Position numbers and translations under genes: made by a program. A DNA stretch of 64,000 nt from DASUPK01 sp963848955 (GTDB lineage: Bacteria > Actinomycetota > Thermoleophilia > Solirubrobacterales > 70-9), in assembly GCA_963848955.1 (NCBI GenBank), contig CAWKFQ010000001.1, positions 1-64,000 of the forward strand. The letters are read 5' to 3'. How positions within the stretch are numbered: the first letter of the stretch is position 1; every line of letters begins with the position of its first letter. The notes below the pieces were generated by a model. The model saw only the letters and a list, made by a program, of their open reading frames with translations. It did no database searches and had not been told where the DNA came from. Positions 32,748 through 41,840 of this stretch are shown in pieces.

Positions 32748-34373
32748 ATGCGAGGAGAGGTGAAGCTTGCGCTGCTGGCCGGCCTCGTGACGCTGGTCAT
32801 GGGCGCGGGCGCAGACCAGGGGGAGGCGCGACCCGCCGGCACAGGGAAGGACGGCCGCCCCAACATCCTCGTCGTGATGGCCGACGACATGACGCAGGGC
32901 GACCTCCCCTTCATGCCGAAGACGAGGAAGCTGATCGCCAAGCAGGGGACGAGCTTCACGAACTCGATCACCTCGTTCCCGCTCTGCTGTCCCTCGCGGT
33001 CCACCTTCCTCACCGGCCAGTACGCCCACAACCACGGGGTGACCGGGAACTTCTACCCCGAGGGCTGGTACGGGTTGGAGGGGCGCAACAACACGCTGGC
33101 CACCTGGCTGGATCGCGCCGGCTACCGGACCGGGCTGATCGGTAAGTGGCTGAATGGGTACGGGGCGCTCGACGCCCACGGCGAAATTCCGCCGGGCTTC
33201 GACGACTGGCACGCCCTGCTCGACGTCTCGGCCTACGACTACTACAACTTCGAGATGAACAGCAACGGCCGGCTGTTCACCTGGGGGGACCCCGACTTCG
33301 CCCGCAAGCTGGTCGAGTTCGCGAACATCGAGGTGACTCCACCCGATACGAAGAACGCCAGCGACGTCCTCGCCAAGCTGCACGAGGTGATGGGTCCCCC
33401 TCCCTACACCTACTGGGGAGCCAGCAACCCCGATCAGTACTCACCTGACGTGACGGGCCAATTCACCCAGCGCCTGGTCCAGCGGCAGAAGAAGGCGAGG
33501 CGGCCGTTCTTCATCTGGTGGGCACCCGCGGCCCCACACCGCGAGGACGTCGCCACGACTCTGATGGGCCGGCCCGGCCCCGATCCCCGACCGCCCGTGC
33601 GCTACCAGCAGCTGAGCCAGAGCTTCCAGATGCCGCGGCCGCCGAGCTTCAACGAGTCGGACGTCAGTGACAAGCCGTCGGTGGTCACCAGCAAGACACC
33701 TCCGCTGACCGACGAGCAGATCGCCCAGCTTCAGCTCGACTACGAGGGCCGTGGTGGATCGATGCGCGCAGTCGACGACTGGGTCGGGCGACTCGTGAAG
33801 ACCCTCCGTCGCACGCATCAGCTTCGCAACACGGTCATCCTCTTCACCTCGGACAACGGCTGGTTGAACGGCCAGCACCGCATCCCGGGCGACAAGTTCC
33901 TCCCCTACGAGGAGTCGCTCAGGGTGCCGCTGATCATGCGAGGGCCCGGCTTCGCGAGGGGGAAGAAGATCAAGCGGCAGGTCGCCAATATCGATCTGGC
34001 TCCCACCCTGGCCGCGCTTGCCGGGGCGAAACCGCGCCGGAGGATGGATGGGATCTCGCTCGTCCCGGCCCTGAGGCGGCACAAGCAGATCCCCAAGCGC
34101 GCGCTCGAGGTCGAGGCGCCGCGGCCGCTGTTCACGGGCGCCATCCCCAACAACGCCTGGGATCGGCCGTACGTCGGGGTGCGGACTCAGCGGTACACGT
34201 ACGTTTTCTGGACGGAGACCTCCGAGGAGGAGCTCTACGACCGCCGCACGGATCCCTTCCAGCTCCAGAACCTCGCTCAGAACCCCGCCTACGCCGGGAC
34301 CAAGGCTCACCTGATCGGGCTGATGCAGCGACTGCAGACCTGTCGCGGCCGCTCCTGCGACGTGAAGCCCTAG
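32748..34373 (+). CDS. Secreted sulfatase (type I, formylglycine-dependent)
   Basis: 541 residues. Signal peptide at 1-20 (MRGEVKLALLAGLVTLVMGA), so exported. Metal Asp pair VVMADDMTQG at 46-47; sulfatase signature LCCPSRSTFLTG with Cys81 as the residue converted to formylglycine; GKWLNG, APAAPHRED, TSDNGWLNGQHR and a C-terminal EEELYDRRTDPFQLQNLA block typical of arylsulfatases. Substrate unknown. ATG 32748 sits 10 nt after the -10, with no ribosome site. TAG overlaps the GTG of a second sulfatase. Confidence 0.92.
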   Translation: MRGEVKLALLAGLVTLVMGAGADQGEARPAGTGKDGRPNILVVMADDMTQGDLPFMPKTRKLIAKQGTSFTNSITSFPLCCPSRSTFLTGQYAHNHGVTGNFYPEGWYGLEGRNNTLATWLDRAGYRTGLIGKWLNGYGALDAHGEIPPGFDDWHALLDVSAYDYYNFEMNSNGRLFTWGDPDFARKLVEFANIEVTPPDTKNASDVLAKLHEVMGPPPYTYWGASNPDQYSPDVTGQFTQRLVQRQKKARRPFFIWWAPAAPHREDVATTLMGRPGPDPRPPVRYQQLSQSFQMPRPPSFNESDVSDKPSVVTSKTPPLTDEQIAQLQLDYEGRGGSMRAVDDWVGRLVKTLRRTHQLRNTVILFTSDNGWLNGQHRIPGDKFLPYEESLRVPLIMRGPGFARGKKIKRQVANIDLAPTLAALAGAKPRRRMDGISLVPALRRHKQIPKRALEVEAPRPLFTGAIPNNAWDRPYVGVRTQRYTYVFWTETSEEELYDRRTDPFQLQNLAQNPAYAGTKAHLIGLMQRLQTCRGRSCDVKP

Positions 34374-36086
34374 TGAAGCCGCCGAACTTCCTGGTCCTGA
34401 TCACGGACCAGCAGCGCGCTCCCCGGCACTGGCCCGATGATCCGGGCTGGCTGCGCGAGCTGATGCCGAACGACGCGGAGCTGGGGAGCACCGGGCTCAG
34501 CTTCCGGAACGGCTTCTGCAACACGGCGATGTGCTCGCCGAGCCGATCGACGCTGTTCACCGGGCTCTATCCGGCAGAGCACGGGGTCGAGCTGACGCTG
34601 ACGGCCGCGGACCTGCGGCCGAATCCACGCTTCGCTCCGGCGGTGGCGGCCACGATGGTCGACATCATCCGCCGTCGTCAGGCACCCGCGCGCCGCGTGC
34701 TGACGGGGTTCGGGCGCGGCCTATTCCGGATCGGCGAGAGCCGAGGCCACGAGCCGGAGCTCCCCGCCGGGCTGCCAAACATGGCCAGCCTGCTGCGCGC
34801 GGCCGGATACCACGTCGCGTACAAGGGCAAGTGGCACCTGACCCACCCGTCCGGGGGGAAGGACGGCCTGCTCGGCGGTTGGGGTGAGGCCGACGAGCGG
34901 CGAATCGCGAGCGAGTACGGGTTCGCCGACTGGGAGGCGCCCGATGCGGGCGAGAACGCGAAGGCGGAGCATTTCGGCGGTGGCAACGCCGGCGAGGGCG
35001 AGGGCTGGGATGAGGTCTACACCGGCCAGGTCGAGCGGTGGCTCTCGCGCCAGGACCTGCCCGAGCCGTTCTGCCTGGTCGTCTCGCTGGTGAACCCTCA
35101 CGACGTCCTCGGCTACCCGGCCGCCTACGAGCGCGGCGGGTACACGGCGGACGAGTTCCGGGACCTCGGCGTCGAGCTGCCACCGACCGTCGACGAGAAC
35201 CTGGCCGGGAAGCCCGCGGTCCACGCCCTGATGCAGATGGGGATGACCGCGTACATGGGGCCTCTTCGCAACCGCCGCGACCAGCTCGACTACGTCAACT
35301 TCTACGCCTACCTGCACCGGATCGTCGACGCGAAGATCGGGCGGGTGCTGTCGGCGCTTGGGGACACCGCCGATCCCGGCTCGCTCCGCTCACGCACGGT
35401 CGTCGTGCGCTGCGCCGACCACGGGGAGATGGGGTTGTCGCATGGCGGCCTTCGCCAGAAGGCCTTCAACACCTATGAGGAGACGATCAACGTGCCGCTC
35501 GTCGTCTCGAACCCCGTGCTGTTCCCCCGCGGCGCGGAGACGGATGCCCTGGCATCGCTGGTGGACGTCCTGCCGACGGTGCTCCGGCTCGGTGGAACGC
35601 GAGGTGCCGGAACGACTCCGGGGCCGCGATCTCACGCCCGTGCTCGCGCAGGCGGCCACCCCCGGCCGCGATCCCCTCGCCCGCTCGGCGGTCGACCTCT
35701 CGCCGGTCACCGACCACCCGAGCCCGGCTCACAGCGTTCGCGACACCGTGCACTTCACCTACGACGACCACCAGGCGGCCACGGCGCTCACGGAGGCGCC
35801 GGGTCAGCCGAACCGGATCCGAGCCATCCGCACCCCGACCGCCAAGTACGCCTTCTACTTCGACCCGGAGGGACGCCAGCGGACGGAGTACGAGCTCTAC
35901 GACCTCGAGCGCGATCCGCTGGAGGTCGACAATCTCCTGGACGTCCGCACCGGCGTGCCGCGGGACGCGGCCGCCGCGGCGCTCCATCGCGAACTGGCCG
36001 GCAGGCTGGCCGACGTGATGGCGGAGTGCGGAACTGACATGAGCGGCGGCCACAAAGACCGCCGCCGGATCAACGTCCGACCTTGA
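34373..36086 (+). CDS. Sulfatase, apparently cytosolic (one frameshift)
   Basis: About 570 residues. Starts MKPPNFLVLITDQQRAPRHW with no signal peptide. Signature MCSPSRSTLFTG with Cys54. Substrate-site regions KGKWHLTHPSGG, VVSLVNPHD and CADHGEMGLSHGG are present. An extra G near 35600 breaks the frame; LRLVEREVPERLRGRDLTPV reads through if ignored. It ends TEYELYDLERDPLEVDNLLD and a short tail encoded by hairpin repeat copy C. GTG 34373 overlaps the first sulfatase stop, so both are coexpressed from the TetR-controlled promoter. Confidence 0.9.
36041..36075. repeat. GGCCACAAA hairpin repeat, copy C
   Basis: Palindrome GCGGCGG-CCACAAAGA-CCGCCGC followed by GGATC. Encodes the last residues of sulfatase 2 and the end of the convergent small membrane gene. 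25 of 26 nt match copy A. Confidence 0.7.
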
Positions 36087-36348
36087 AGCTGGAGCCCGAC
36101 CCCTTGCGGTTCGGGCCGATCGCGACCATCAGCGCGATGGTGAAGACCACGATCACGCCGAGCACAACCCACTGCGCCCAGTTGTCGATCGTCGCCACTG
36201 CCGCGACGCAGAGCACGATGCCGACGACCAGCGCAATCACGCTGTAGACCGCGGCGCCCTTCTCCGAGCCCCTGCGGAGTCCCTCCCCGCCGGCGAGCAG
36301 GTCGCTGCGCTCGTATTGAGAGCGCTGTGTGATGTCGGTATTTGCCAT
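36070..36348 (-). CDS. Small two-helix membrane protein
   Basis: 92 residues. Two hydrophobic segments, AAVYSVIALVVGIVLCVAAV and WVVLGVIVVFTIALMVAIG, with GPNRKGSG at the C-terminus. The neighbouring 82-residue gene has the same layout and a matching LNPNRRE end, so they are paralogues. ATG 36348 follows AGGAGGAGG. Function unknown. Confidence 0.75.
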   Translation of the reverse strand: MANTDITQRSQYERSDLLAGGEGLRRGSEKGAAVYSVIALVVGIVLCVAAVATIDNWAQWVVLGVIVVFTIALMVAIGPNRKGSGSSFKVGR

Positions 36349-36427
36349 TCCTCCTCCTCCAGTGACGTCGGCCGAACGTTAGGCGCTCGGTCTCCGCTGA
36401 TCCGTGAGTTTCAGCACATCCAGTGTC

Positions 36428-36676
36428 TCACTCTCGGCGGTTCGGGTTGAGCGCGATGATCAGGCCGAATAGCACGAGGACGATCGCGCCCAGGAGAATC
36501 CATTCGGACCCGTTCGAGATCTGGTCGAAGCCGACCGCCGCTCCCACGATGGCGAGAACGATCGCGAGCACTTCGTAGACCTCCAAGCCGATCCTGCTGG
36601 GTCCGCGGCCGAAGAGCTCCTGCTTGGCCTCCTCCTCCTGGATCGAGGCCGGTTCGTCAGAGCCGGGCAGAGCCAT
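36428..36676 (-). CDS. Small two-helix membrane protein, paralogue of neighbour
   Basis: 82 residues: an acidic amphipathic N-terminus (SIQEEEAKQELFGRG), then EVLAIVLAIVGAAVGFDQ and WILLGAIVLVLFGLIIALNP. It shares the order charged lead, helix, short polar loop with Trp, helix, NPNR end with the 92-residue gene. Divergent from truA. Function unknown. Confidence 0.7.
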   Translation of the reverse strand: MALPGSDEPASIQEEEAKQELFGRGPSRIGLEVYEVLAIVLAIVGAAVGFDQISNGSEWILLGAIVLVLFGLIIALNPNRRE

Positions 36677-36698
36677 CCCTGGTTAGTGTCGCGCAACC

Positions 36699-37446
36699 GT
36701 GTCCTCCGTGCGACTCGAGATCGCCTACAACGGCGCCGGCTTCGCGGGCTGGGCGGCGCAGCCAGGGGTGCGAACGGTGCAGGCCGAGCTCGAGGCGGGG
36801 CTGGAGCGCATCCTCGGATCTCCCACGTCCCTCACGGTCGCGGGCCGGACGGATGCGGGGGTTCACGCCTGGGCCCAGGTGGCGAGCTTCGCGATGGAGG
36901 AAGAGCCGCGGGCCGAGCTTGCACGGGCCCTCAACTCACTCACCGGACGAGACGTCGTCGTGCTGTCCGCTCTCCCGGCCGGTGATTTCGACGCGCGGCG
37001 CGATGCGCGCTCGCGAACCTACTGCTACCGCGTGCTGGCGGAGCGCACGCCCAATCCCTTCGAGGCCGGGGTCGCGCTCCACTGGCCGCATCGGATCGAC
37101 GAGGCAGCCCTCGCAGCATGCGGGGAGGCCCTTGCCGGCACGCATGACTTCACGGCGTTCACGCCGACCCAGACGGAGCACGTCCGCTTCGAGCGGGACA
37201 TCCTGCGGGCGGAGTGGCTCGGAGAAGGCGGCTGTGCTCGGCTCGGGGCGGGTTCTCGAGCTATGGATCGAGGCCGACGCCTTCATGCGCAACATGGTGC
37301 GGGTGCTGGTGGGCACGATGCTCGAGGTGGGAGGCGGCCGGCGCGCCCTCGAGGACTTCAGGTACCTGCTCGAGGGCGCTCCCCGGGAGCGGGCGGGTGA
37401 GACCGCGGCGGCCCACGGCCTGCACCTCGCCTCGGTGCGCTACTGA
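36699..37446 (+). CDS. truA: tRNA pseudouridine(38-40) synthase TruA (one frameshift)
   Basis: About 248 residues. Makes pseudouridine in the tRNA anticodon arm. Catalytic Asp in GRTDAGVHAWAQVASF; SRTYCYRVLAERTPNPFEAG, HDFTAFTPTQ and EADAFMRNMVRVLVGTMLEV are conserved. An extra base near 37228 shifts the frame. GTG 36699 is preceded by TAGTGT 9 nt upstream and no ribosome site, so leaderless translation is likely. Normally next to rplQ. Confidence 0.93.
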
Positions 37447-37488
37447 CCGTGGTCTCCGCGCCATACCGTTGGCGGATAGGTCCCACCG

Positions 37489-37494
37489 TAAAAT
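37489..37494 (+). promoter_or_regulatory. -10 box of surE promoter
   Basis: TAAAAT, a good -10, ends 10 nt before the surE ATG with no ribosome site between, so the surE-ligA transcript is probably leaderless. TTGGCG at 37469-37474 is a possible -35 at a short 14-bp spacing. Confidence 0.5.
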
Positions 37495-37504
37495 CGGTGG
37501 TCGG

Positions 37505-38347
37505 ATGCGAGTTCTGATCACCAACGACGACGGGATCCAGGCCACCGGCCTGAACGCCCTGCGGAAGGAGCTCATCGGGATCGATGGCCTCGAGGTCCAC
37601 GTCATCGCACCCGACTCCAACCGCAGCGCGACCGCCCGCAGCATCACCACCCGCTCGCCGCTCTGGGTCGAGGAGATCCCCTTCGAGGACGGATCGAGCG
37701 GCTTCGCCACCGACGGCACGCCCGTCGACTGCGTGAGGTTCGCCGAGCTGGGACTCGTCGGCGAGCGCCCCGAGCTGATCGTCTCGGGAATCAACCACGG
37801 CTCCAACCTGGGCGATGACATCACCTACTCCGGCACGGTCGCCGCGGCGCTCGAGGGGATCGTGCTCGGCATCCCGGCGATCGCCATCTCCCAGCAGTCC
37901 GCCGCGCGGGAGATGGACTTCCGCTTGGGGCGCGAGTTCGACTTCTCGGTTGCCGCTGCCTTCGCGGGGGAGGTGGTCCGGCGCGTCGCCGAGGACCCGC
38001 TTCCGGCCGACACCCTGCTCAACGTCAACTGCCCTGCGGGGACGCCGAACGGGATCGAGGTCACCCACCTCGGGAAGCGCCTCTACGACGACGAGATGAA
38101 GCTCGTCGACGAGGACCCGGACACCGGGCGGGTCAGGTACCAGATCTACGGCTTCGAGCCCTCCTTCGAGGACGAGGAGGGCTCGGACCTCTCGGCGATC
38201 GCGCGGGAGCGGATCTCGGTCACCCCGGTCCACTTCGACCTCACCGACCGGCCGAGCCTCGATCGGCTGAAGAAGTGGGACTTCGCGGGCATGCTCGGGC
38301 GTGCCGAGGAGAACGTCGCGGCTGCGGAGGCCTCCCAGAAGCGGTGA
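37505..38347 (+). CDS. surE: 5'/3'-nucleotidase SurE
   Basis: 280 residues. Divalent-metal nucleoside monophosphatase. Metal site MRVLITNDDGIQATG (Asp8, Asp9), APDSNRSATARSIT and SGINHGSNLGDDITYSGTV; C-terminal ERISVTPVHFDLTDRPSLDR is typical. A C-terminal extension of about 20 residues follows. The TGA overlaps the ligA GTG. Confidence 0.95.
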   Translation: MRVLITNDDGIQATGLNALRKELIGIDGLEVHVIAPDSNRSATARSITTRSPLWVEEIPFEDGSSGFATDGTPVDCVRFAELGLVGERPELIVSGINHGSNLGDDITYSGTVAAALEGIVLGIPAIAISQQSAAREMDFRLGREFDFSVAAAFAGEVVRRVAEDPLPADTLLNVNCPAGTPNGIEVTHLGKRLYDDEMKLVDEDPDTGRVRYQIYGFEPSFEDEEGSDLSAIARERISVTPVHFDLTDRPSLDRLKKWDFAGMLGRAEENVAAAEASQKR

Positions 38348-40407
38348 GCGCCACCAAGTCGGTCAAGAAGAGAGCCGAGGAGCTCCGGCGGCAGATCGCC
38401 CATCACGACCGCCGCTACTACGTCCTCGACGACCCGGAGATCTCGGATCCGGATTACGACGACCTGCTCCGCGAGCTGCGGGGTATCGAGGAGGAGCACC
38501 CCGAGCTGCTCACCGCCGACTCACCCACGCAGCGGGTGGGCGGCGCCCCGCTCGACAAGTTCAAGCAGGTCACCCATCACGAGCCGATGCTCTCCCTCGC
38601 CAATGCCCGCGACGAGGACGAGCTCCGTGCCTGGGCGAAGCGGGTGGAGCGCCAGCTCGAGCGCCTCGACATCTCGGGGCGGGAGATCCGCTACGTCACC
38701 GAGCCGAAGGTCGACGGCCTCGCGATCTCCCTCACCTACGAGAACGGCGTCTTCAGCCGCGGCGCGACCCGCGGCGACGGGCGGGTCGGCGAGGACGTCA
38801 CCCAGAACCTGAAGACGATCAAGGCGATCCCGCTCTCGATCGAGGATGCGCCCGAGCTGGTCGAGGTCCGCGGGGAGGTCTACCTGCCGATCGCGGGCTT
38901 CACGAAGGTGAATGAGCAGCGCGCGCAGGACGGGCTGTCGACGTTTGCCAACCCGCGCAACGCGGCCGCGGGCTCGCTGCGCCAGCTCGACTCCTCGATC
39001 ACCGCCACCCGACCTCTGTCGATCTGGTGCTACGGCGTGGCGGCGCTGAGGGGATGGGAGCCGGAGAGCCACTCCGAGTCGCTCGAGTGGCTGCGCGAGA
39101 GGGGCTTCAAGGTGAACGACGACATCTCGATCCTGCACGGGATCGACGAGGTCGCCGAGCGCTGCCGCTGGTGGGAGGGCCGCCGCGAGGCTCTCGACTT
39201 CGAGATCGACGGCGTCGTCGTCAAGGTCGATGACCGTGGGCTGCAGCGGGAGCTCGGAGTGGCCGGGCGCGAGCCGCGCTGGGCAGTCGCCTGGAAGTTC
39301 GCCCCGACGACCGCGACCACGAGGCTCAACAAGATCGTCTGGAACGTCGGGCGCACCGGGCACCTGCTGCCGTTCGCGATGCTCGAGCCGGTGCACGTCA
39401 GCGGAGTCACGGTCAGCACGGCGACCCTGCACAACGAGGAGGACCTGGAGCGCAAGGACGTACGCGAGGGAGACGAGGTCGTGGTGATGCGGGCAGGCGA
39501 CGTCATCCCGCAGGTGGTCTCGCCGATCATTCAGCGGCGCAAGAAGGGTGCCCGCCGGTCGCGGCCGCCGAAGAAGTGCCCGCTCTGCGGGACGCCGACC
39601 GTGAAGCCGGAGGGAAGCGTCTTCACGATCTGCCCCAACCGGACCGGCTGCCCCGGTCAGCAGTTCCAGCACATCAAGCACTTCCGCGGCGCCCTGGAGA
39701 TCGAGGGACTGGGCGAGAAGAACGCCTACCGCTTCCTGCAAGAGGGCCTGATCTCGGACGCCGCCGACATCTTCGAGCTGACCGCCGATCGGATCGCCGA
39801 GCTCGAGGGCTTCGGGGAGATCTCGGCCGAGAACCTGATGGAGGAGATCGAGGAGGCGAAGAAGATGCCCTTCTCGCGGGTCCTCTATGCGCTGGGCATC
39901 CCGGGAATCGGCTTCGTCAACGCCGAGTCGCTGGCCGAGCACTTCGGCACGATGGACGCTCTACTGGAGGCCCAGCCGGAGGACATCGTCAAGGCCGAGG
40001 GGATCGGCCCGATCCTCGCTGAGCAGATCTATGAGGAGCTATCCGAGGACCGCACCCGGAGGCTGATCGAGCGCCTGCGCAAGGCCGGGCTGCGCATGGA
40101 GCTCGATCCCTCTGAGCGCCGCCAGGAGGGCGGCCCGCTCGATGGCAAGACGCTGGTGCTCACCGGCACCCTGCCGAACGTGAGCCGCGAGCAGGCCACC
40201 AAGCTGATCCGGCTGGCCGGCGGCAAGGTCGTCAACTCCGTCTCGAAGAAGACGGACTACGTGATCGCCGGGGACAGCCCCGGCTCGAAGCTCGCGAAGG
40301 CCGAAGAGTTCGGCACCGAGGTCATCGACGAGAAGGGGCTGCAGAAGCTGGTGGGTTCCGACGGGGCGCCGAAGAAACGCAGCGCCCCTCCGCGCGGGCG
40401 TGTCTAG
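38344..40407 (+). CDS. ligA: NAD-dependent DNA ligase LigA
   Basis: 687 residues. NMN-binding Ia domain HHDRRYYVLDDPEISDPDYD; adenylation-site Lys122 in TEPKVDGLAISL; OB fold; zinc finger CPLCGTPTVKPEGSVFTICPN-type Cys set near 415-440; helix-hairpin-helix repeats; and a C-terminal BRCT domain (LDGKTLVLTGTLPNVSREQA). GTG 38344 overlaps the surE stop. Essential replication ligase. Uninterrupted frame. Confidence 0.97.
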   Translation: MSATKSVKKRAEELRRQIAHHDRRYYVLDDPEISDPDYDDLLRELRGIEEEHPELLTADSPTQRVGGAPLDKFKQVTHHEPMLSLANARDEDELRAWAKRVERQLERLDISGREIRYVTEPKVDGLAISLTYENGVFSRGATRGDGRVGEDVTQNLKTIKAIPLSIEDAPELVEVRGEVYLPIAGFTKVNEQRAQDGLSTFANPRNAAAGSLRQLDSSITATRPLSIWCYGVAALRGWEPESHSESLEWLRERGFKVNDDISILHGIDEVAERCRWWEGRREALDFEIDGVVVKVDDRGLQRELGVAGREPRWAVAWKFAPTTATTRLNKIVWNVGRTGHLLPFAMLEPVHVSGVTVSTATLHNEEDLERKDVREGDEVVVMRAGDVIPQVVSPIIQRRKKGARRSRPPKKCPLCGTPTVKPEGSVFTICPNRTGCPGQQFQHIKHFRGALEIEGLGEKNAYRFLQEGLISDAADIFELTADRIAELEGFGEISAENLMEEIEEAKKMPFSRVLYALGIPGIGFVNAESLAEHFGTMDALLEAQPEDIVKAEGIGPILAEQIYEELSEDRTRRLIERLRKAGLRMELDPSERRQEGGPLDGKTLVLTGTLPNVSREQATKLIRLAGGKVVNSVSKKTDYVIAGDSPGSKLAKAEEFGTEVIDEKGLQKLVGSDGAPKKRSAPPRGRV

Positions 40408-40450
40408 ATTCGGCCGCGGTGTTTGTGGCGGCCGTTCATGACGAAGGATC
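40408..40450. repeat. GGCCACAAA-family hairpin repeat, copy D (reverse)
   Basis: In reverse orientation reads CTTCGTCATGAACGGCCGCC then ACAAACACCGCGGCC. Located exactly between the convergent ligA and dacB stops, spanning the whole intergenic gap. Confidence 0.65.
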
Positions 40451-41754
40451 TACCGCCTGTATCTGGCGATCAACGCAGCCATCCGGTCCTGCACCACGTG
40501 GGCGCGGTTGACGTCCACGCGGTTCATGAGGAGGGAGAAGACCACCGCATGGTCGGCGTCATCGGCGCCCTGGAAGCAATAGCCCGAGAGCGCGCTGACG
40601 CCGTTGAGGGTGCCGGTCTTCGCGTGGCAGCGGTTCCTGGCTGCGGTGCCGCGCATTCGGCGGGCGAGCGTCCCAGTCCGTCCGGCGACGGCGAGGGAGT
40701 CGATCCACGCATCACGGTGACGGCGCTGGTCCACCTGTGACGCGGGCGTCGTGGTCTCGTCGACCTCGATCATCGAATCGAGCAGCCTCACAACCGAGAC
40801 GGGCGAGGCCTTGTTGCGTCGGGTCAGCCCGGACCCGTTCTCGCCGTTGAAGGTCGCGCCCTGGTCCGCGGCGAAGCTCTTGACGACCGCGATGCCCGCT
40901 GCCGTGGAGCCCGAGTCGCCAAACGCCCCCCCGAGGTCCTTGAGCAGCATCTCGGCAAAGAAGTTGTTCGACGGGACGTTCGTGTCCTGGATCAGGTCGG
41001 CCATGGTCGGGGATCCGAAGTCGCCCACCTGCACCGCAGCCGGCGGGACGACCCCCGCCGTGACGCTCTTGCCGATCGATATACCGTCCTTGCGCAGGGC
41101 GTCCTGGAAGCGCTGGGCGGCGCTCTTCGCGGGATCGCCCGGCGAGCCGCTGTCGATGGTGAGCGCGGAGAGGGTTCCAATGCGCTCGGCGCTGATCCCG
41201 TGCTGGGGGATGCCGGTCACCTGATCGAGGAAGGAGGCGTCGTAGACGAGCGGCCCCTGCACGGTCTTCACCCCCGCCGCCCGCACGCGGTCCGCGAGCT
41301 TGGCGAGCCCGCTGCCGCTCAAAGTGGGATCGCCGCCTCCGCGGAGGTAGAGGCCCTGGCTCACTCCGTCGGAGACGTCGTCGGTCGACCAGGCGGTGGT
41401 CTCGAGCCGGTCCTGCGGCTCGAAGCGCCCGAGGGCGGCGGCGGTGGTGAAGAGCTTCGAGTTCGACGCGAGAATCCGTGCGCGCCGGGCCTTTCGGGAG
41501 AAGAGCACCTGGTTGTTGCTCGCATCGACCACGAACGCGCCGCTTCGCCCCACCCGGCGAAACAGCTTCGAGAGCCCGGCGGAGAGCTTCGAGGGCGAGA
41601 CAGAGGCCCGCGCGGTGGCCGCGCCGTGGGCGATCGGCGTCCTGAACGACTTGTCGGGGCCGCCCGTGCCCGCCTGCGCGCTCGCCGGCACGGCGACGAG
41701 CGCCGCGCTCAGCAGCGCGATCGTGAAGGCCCCTCTGCGCATCGCGATCCCCAT
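40450..41754 (-). CDS. dacB: D-alanyl-D-alanine carboxypeptidase/endopeptidase (PBP4, peptidase S13)
   Basis: 434 residues, exported (signal peptide 1-27 ending ASA-QAG). Trims peptidoglycan cross-bridges. Active-site SNSK (Ser97-Lys100) in LASNSKLFTTAAAL, second motif PSNNFFAEML, third motif HAKTGTLNG: the three penicillin-binding motifs in order. The large inserted domain of the family lies between motifs 1 and 2. Convergent with ligA and divergent from a patatin gene. Confidence 0.92.
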   Translation of the reverse strand: MGIAMRRGAFTIALLSAALVAVPASAQAGTGGPDKSFRTPIAHGAATARASVSPSKLSAGLSKLFRRVGRSGAFVVDASNNQVLFSRKARRARILASNSKLFTTAAALGRFEPQDRLETTAWSTDDVSDGVSQGLYLRGGGDPTLSGSGLAKLADRVRAAGVKTVQGPLVYDASFLDQVTGIPQHGISAERIGTLSALTIDSGSPGDPAKSAAQRFQDALRKDGISIGKSVTAGVVPPAAVQVGDFGSPTMADLIQDTNVPSNNFFAEMLLKDLGGAFGDSGSTAAGIAVVKSFAADQGATFNGENGSGLTRRNKASPVSVVRLLDSMIEVDETTTPASQVDQRRHRDAWIDSLAVAGRTGTLARRMRGTAARNRCHAKTGTLNGVSALSGYCFQGADDADHAVVFSLLMNRVDVNRAHVVQDRMAALIARYRR

Positions 41755-41824
41755 GCGTTGTGGGTGAAACAGGCGCCAACCGCCGAGGTTGCGGTTGCTC
41801 GGCTGGCTGACCAGCCCGTCTTGT

Positions 41825-41830
41825 CATAAT
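41825..41830 (+). promoter_or_regulatory. Extended -10 of the patatin gene
   Basis: TGT-CATAAT, an extended -10, ends 10 nt before the ATG at 41841; no ribosome site lies between. Confidence 0.5.
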
Positions 41831-41840
41831 CGCGGGCCGA

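Noticed and set aside
32460..33383. Minus-strand open frames extending over sulfatase 1
   Set aside because: The TetR homology ends at GTG 32699; the upstream part is antisense to the sulfatase and has no domain.
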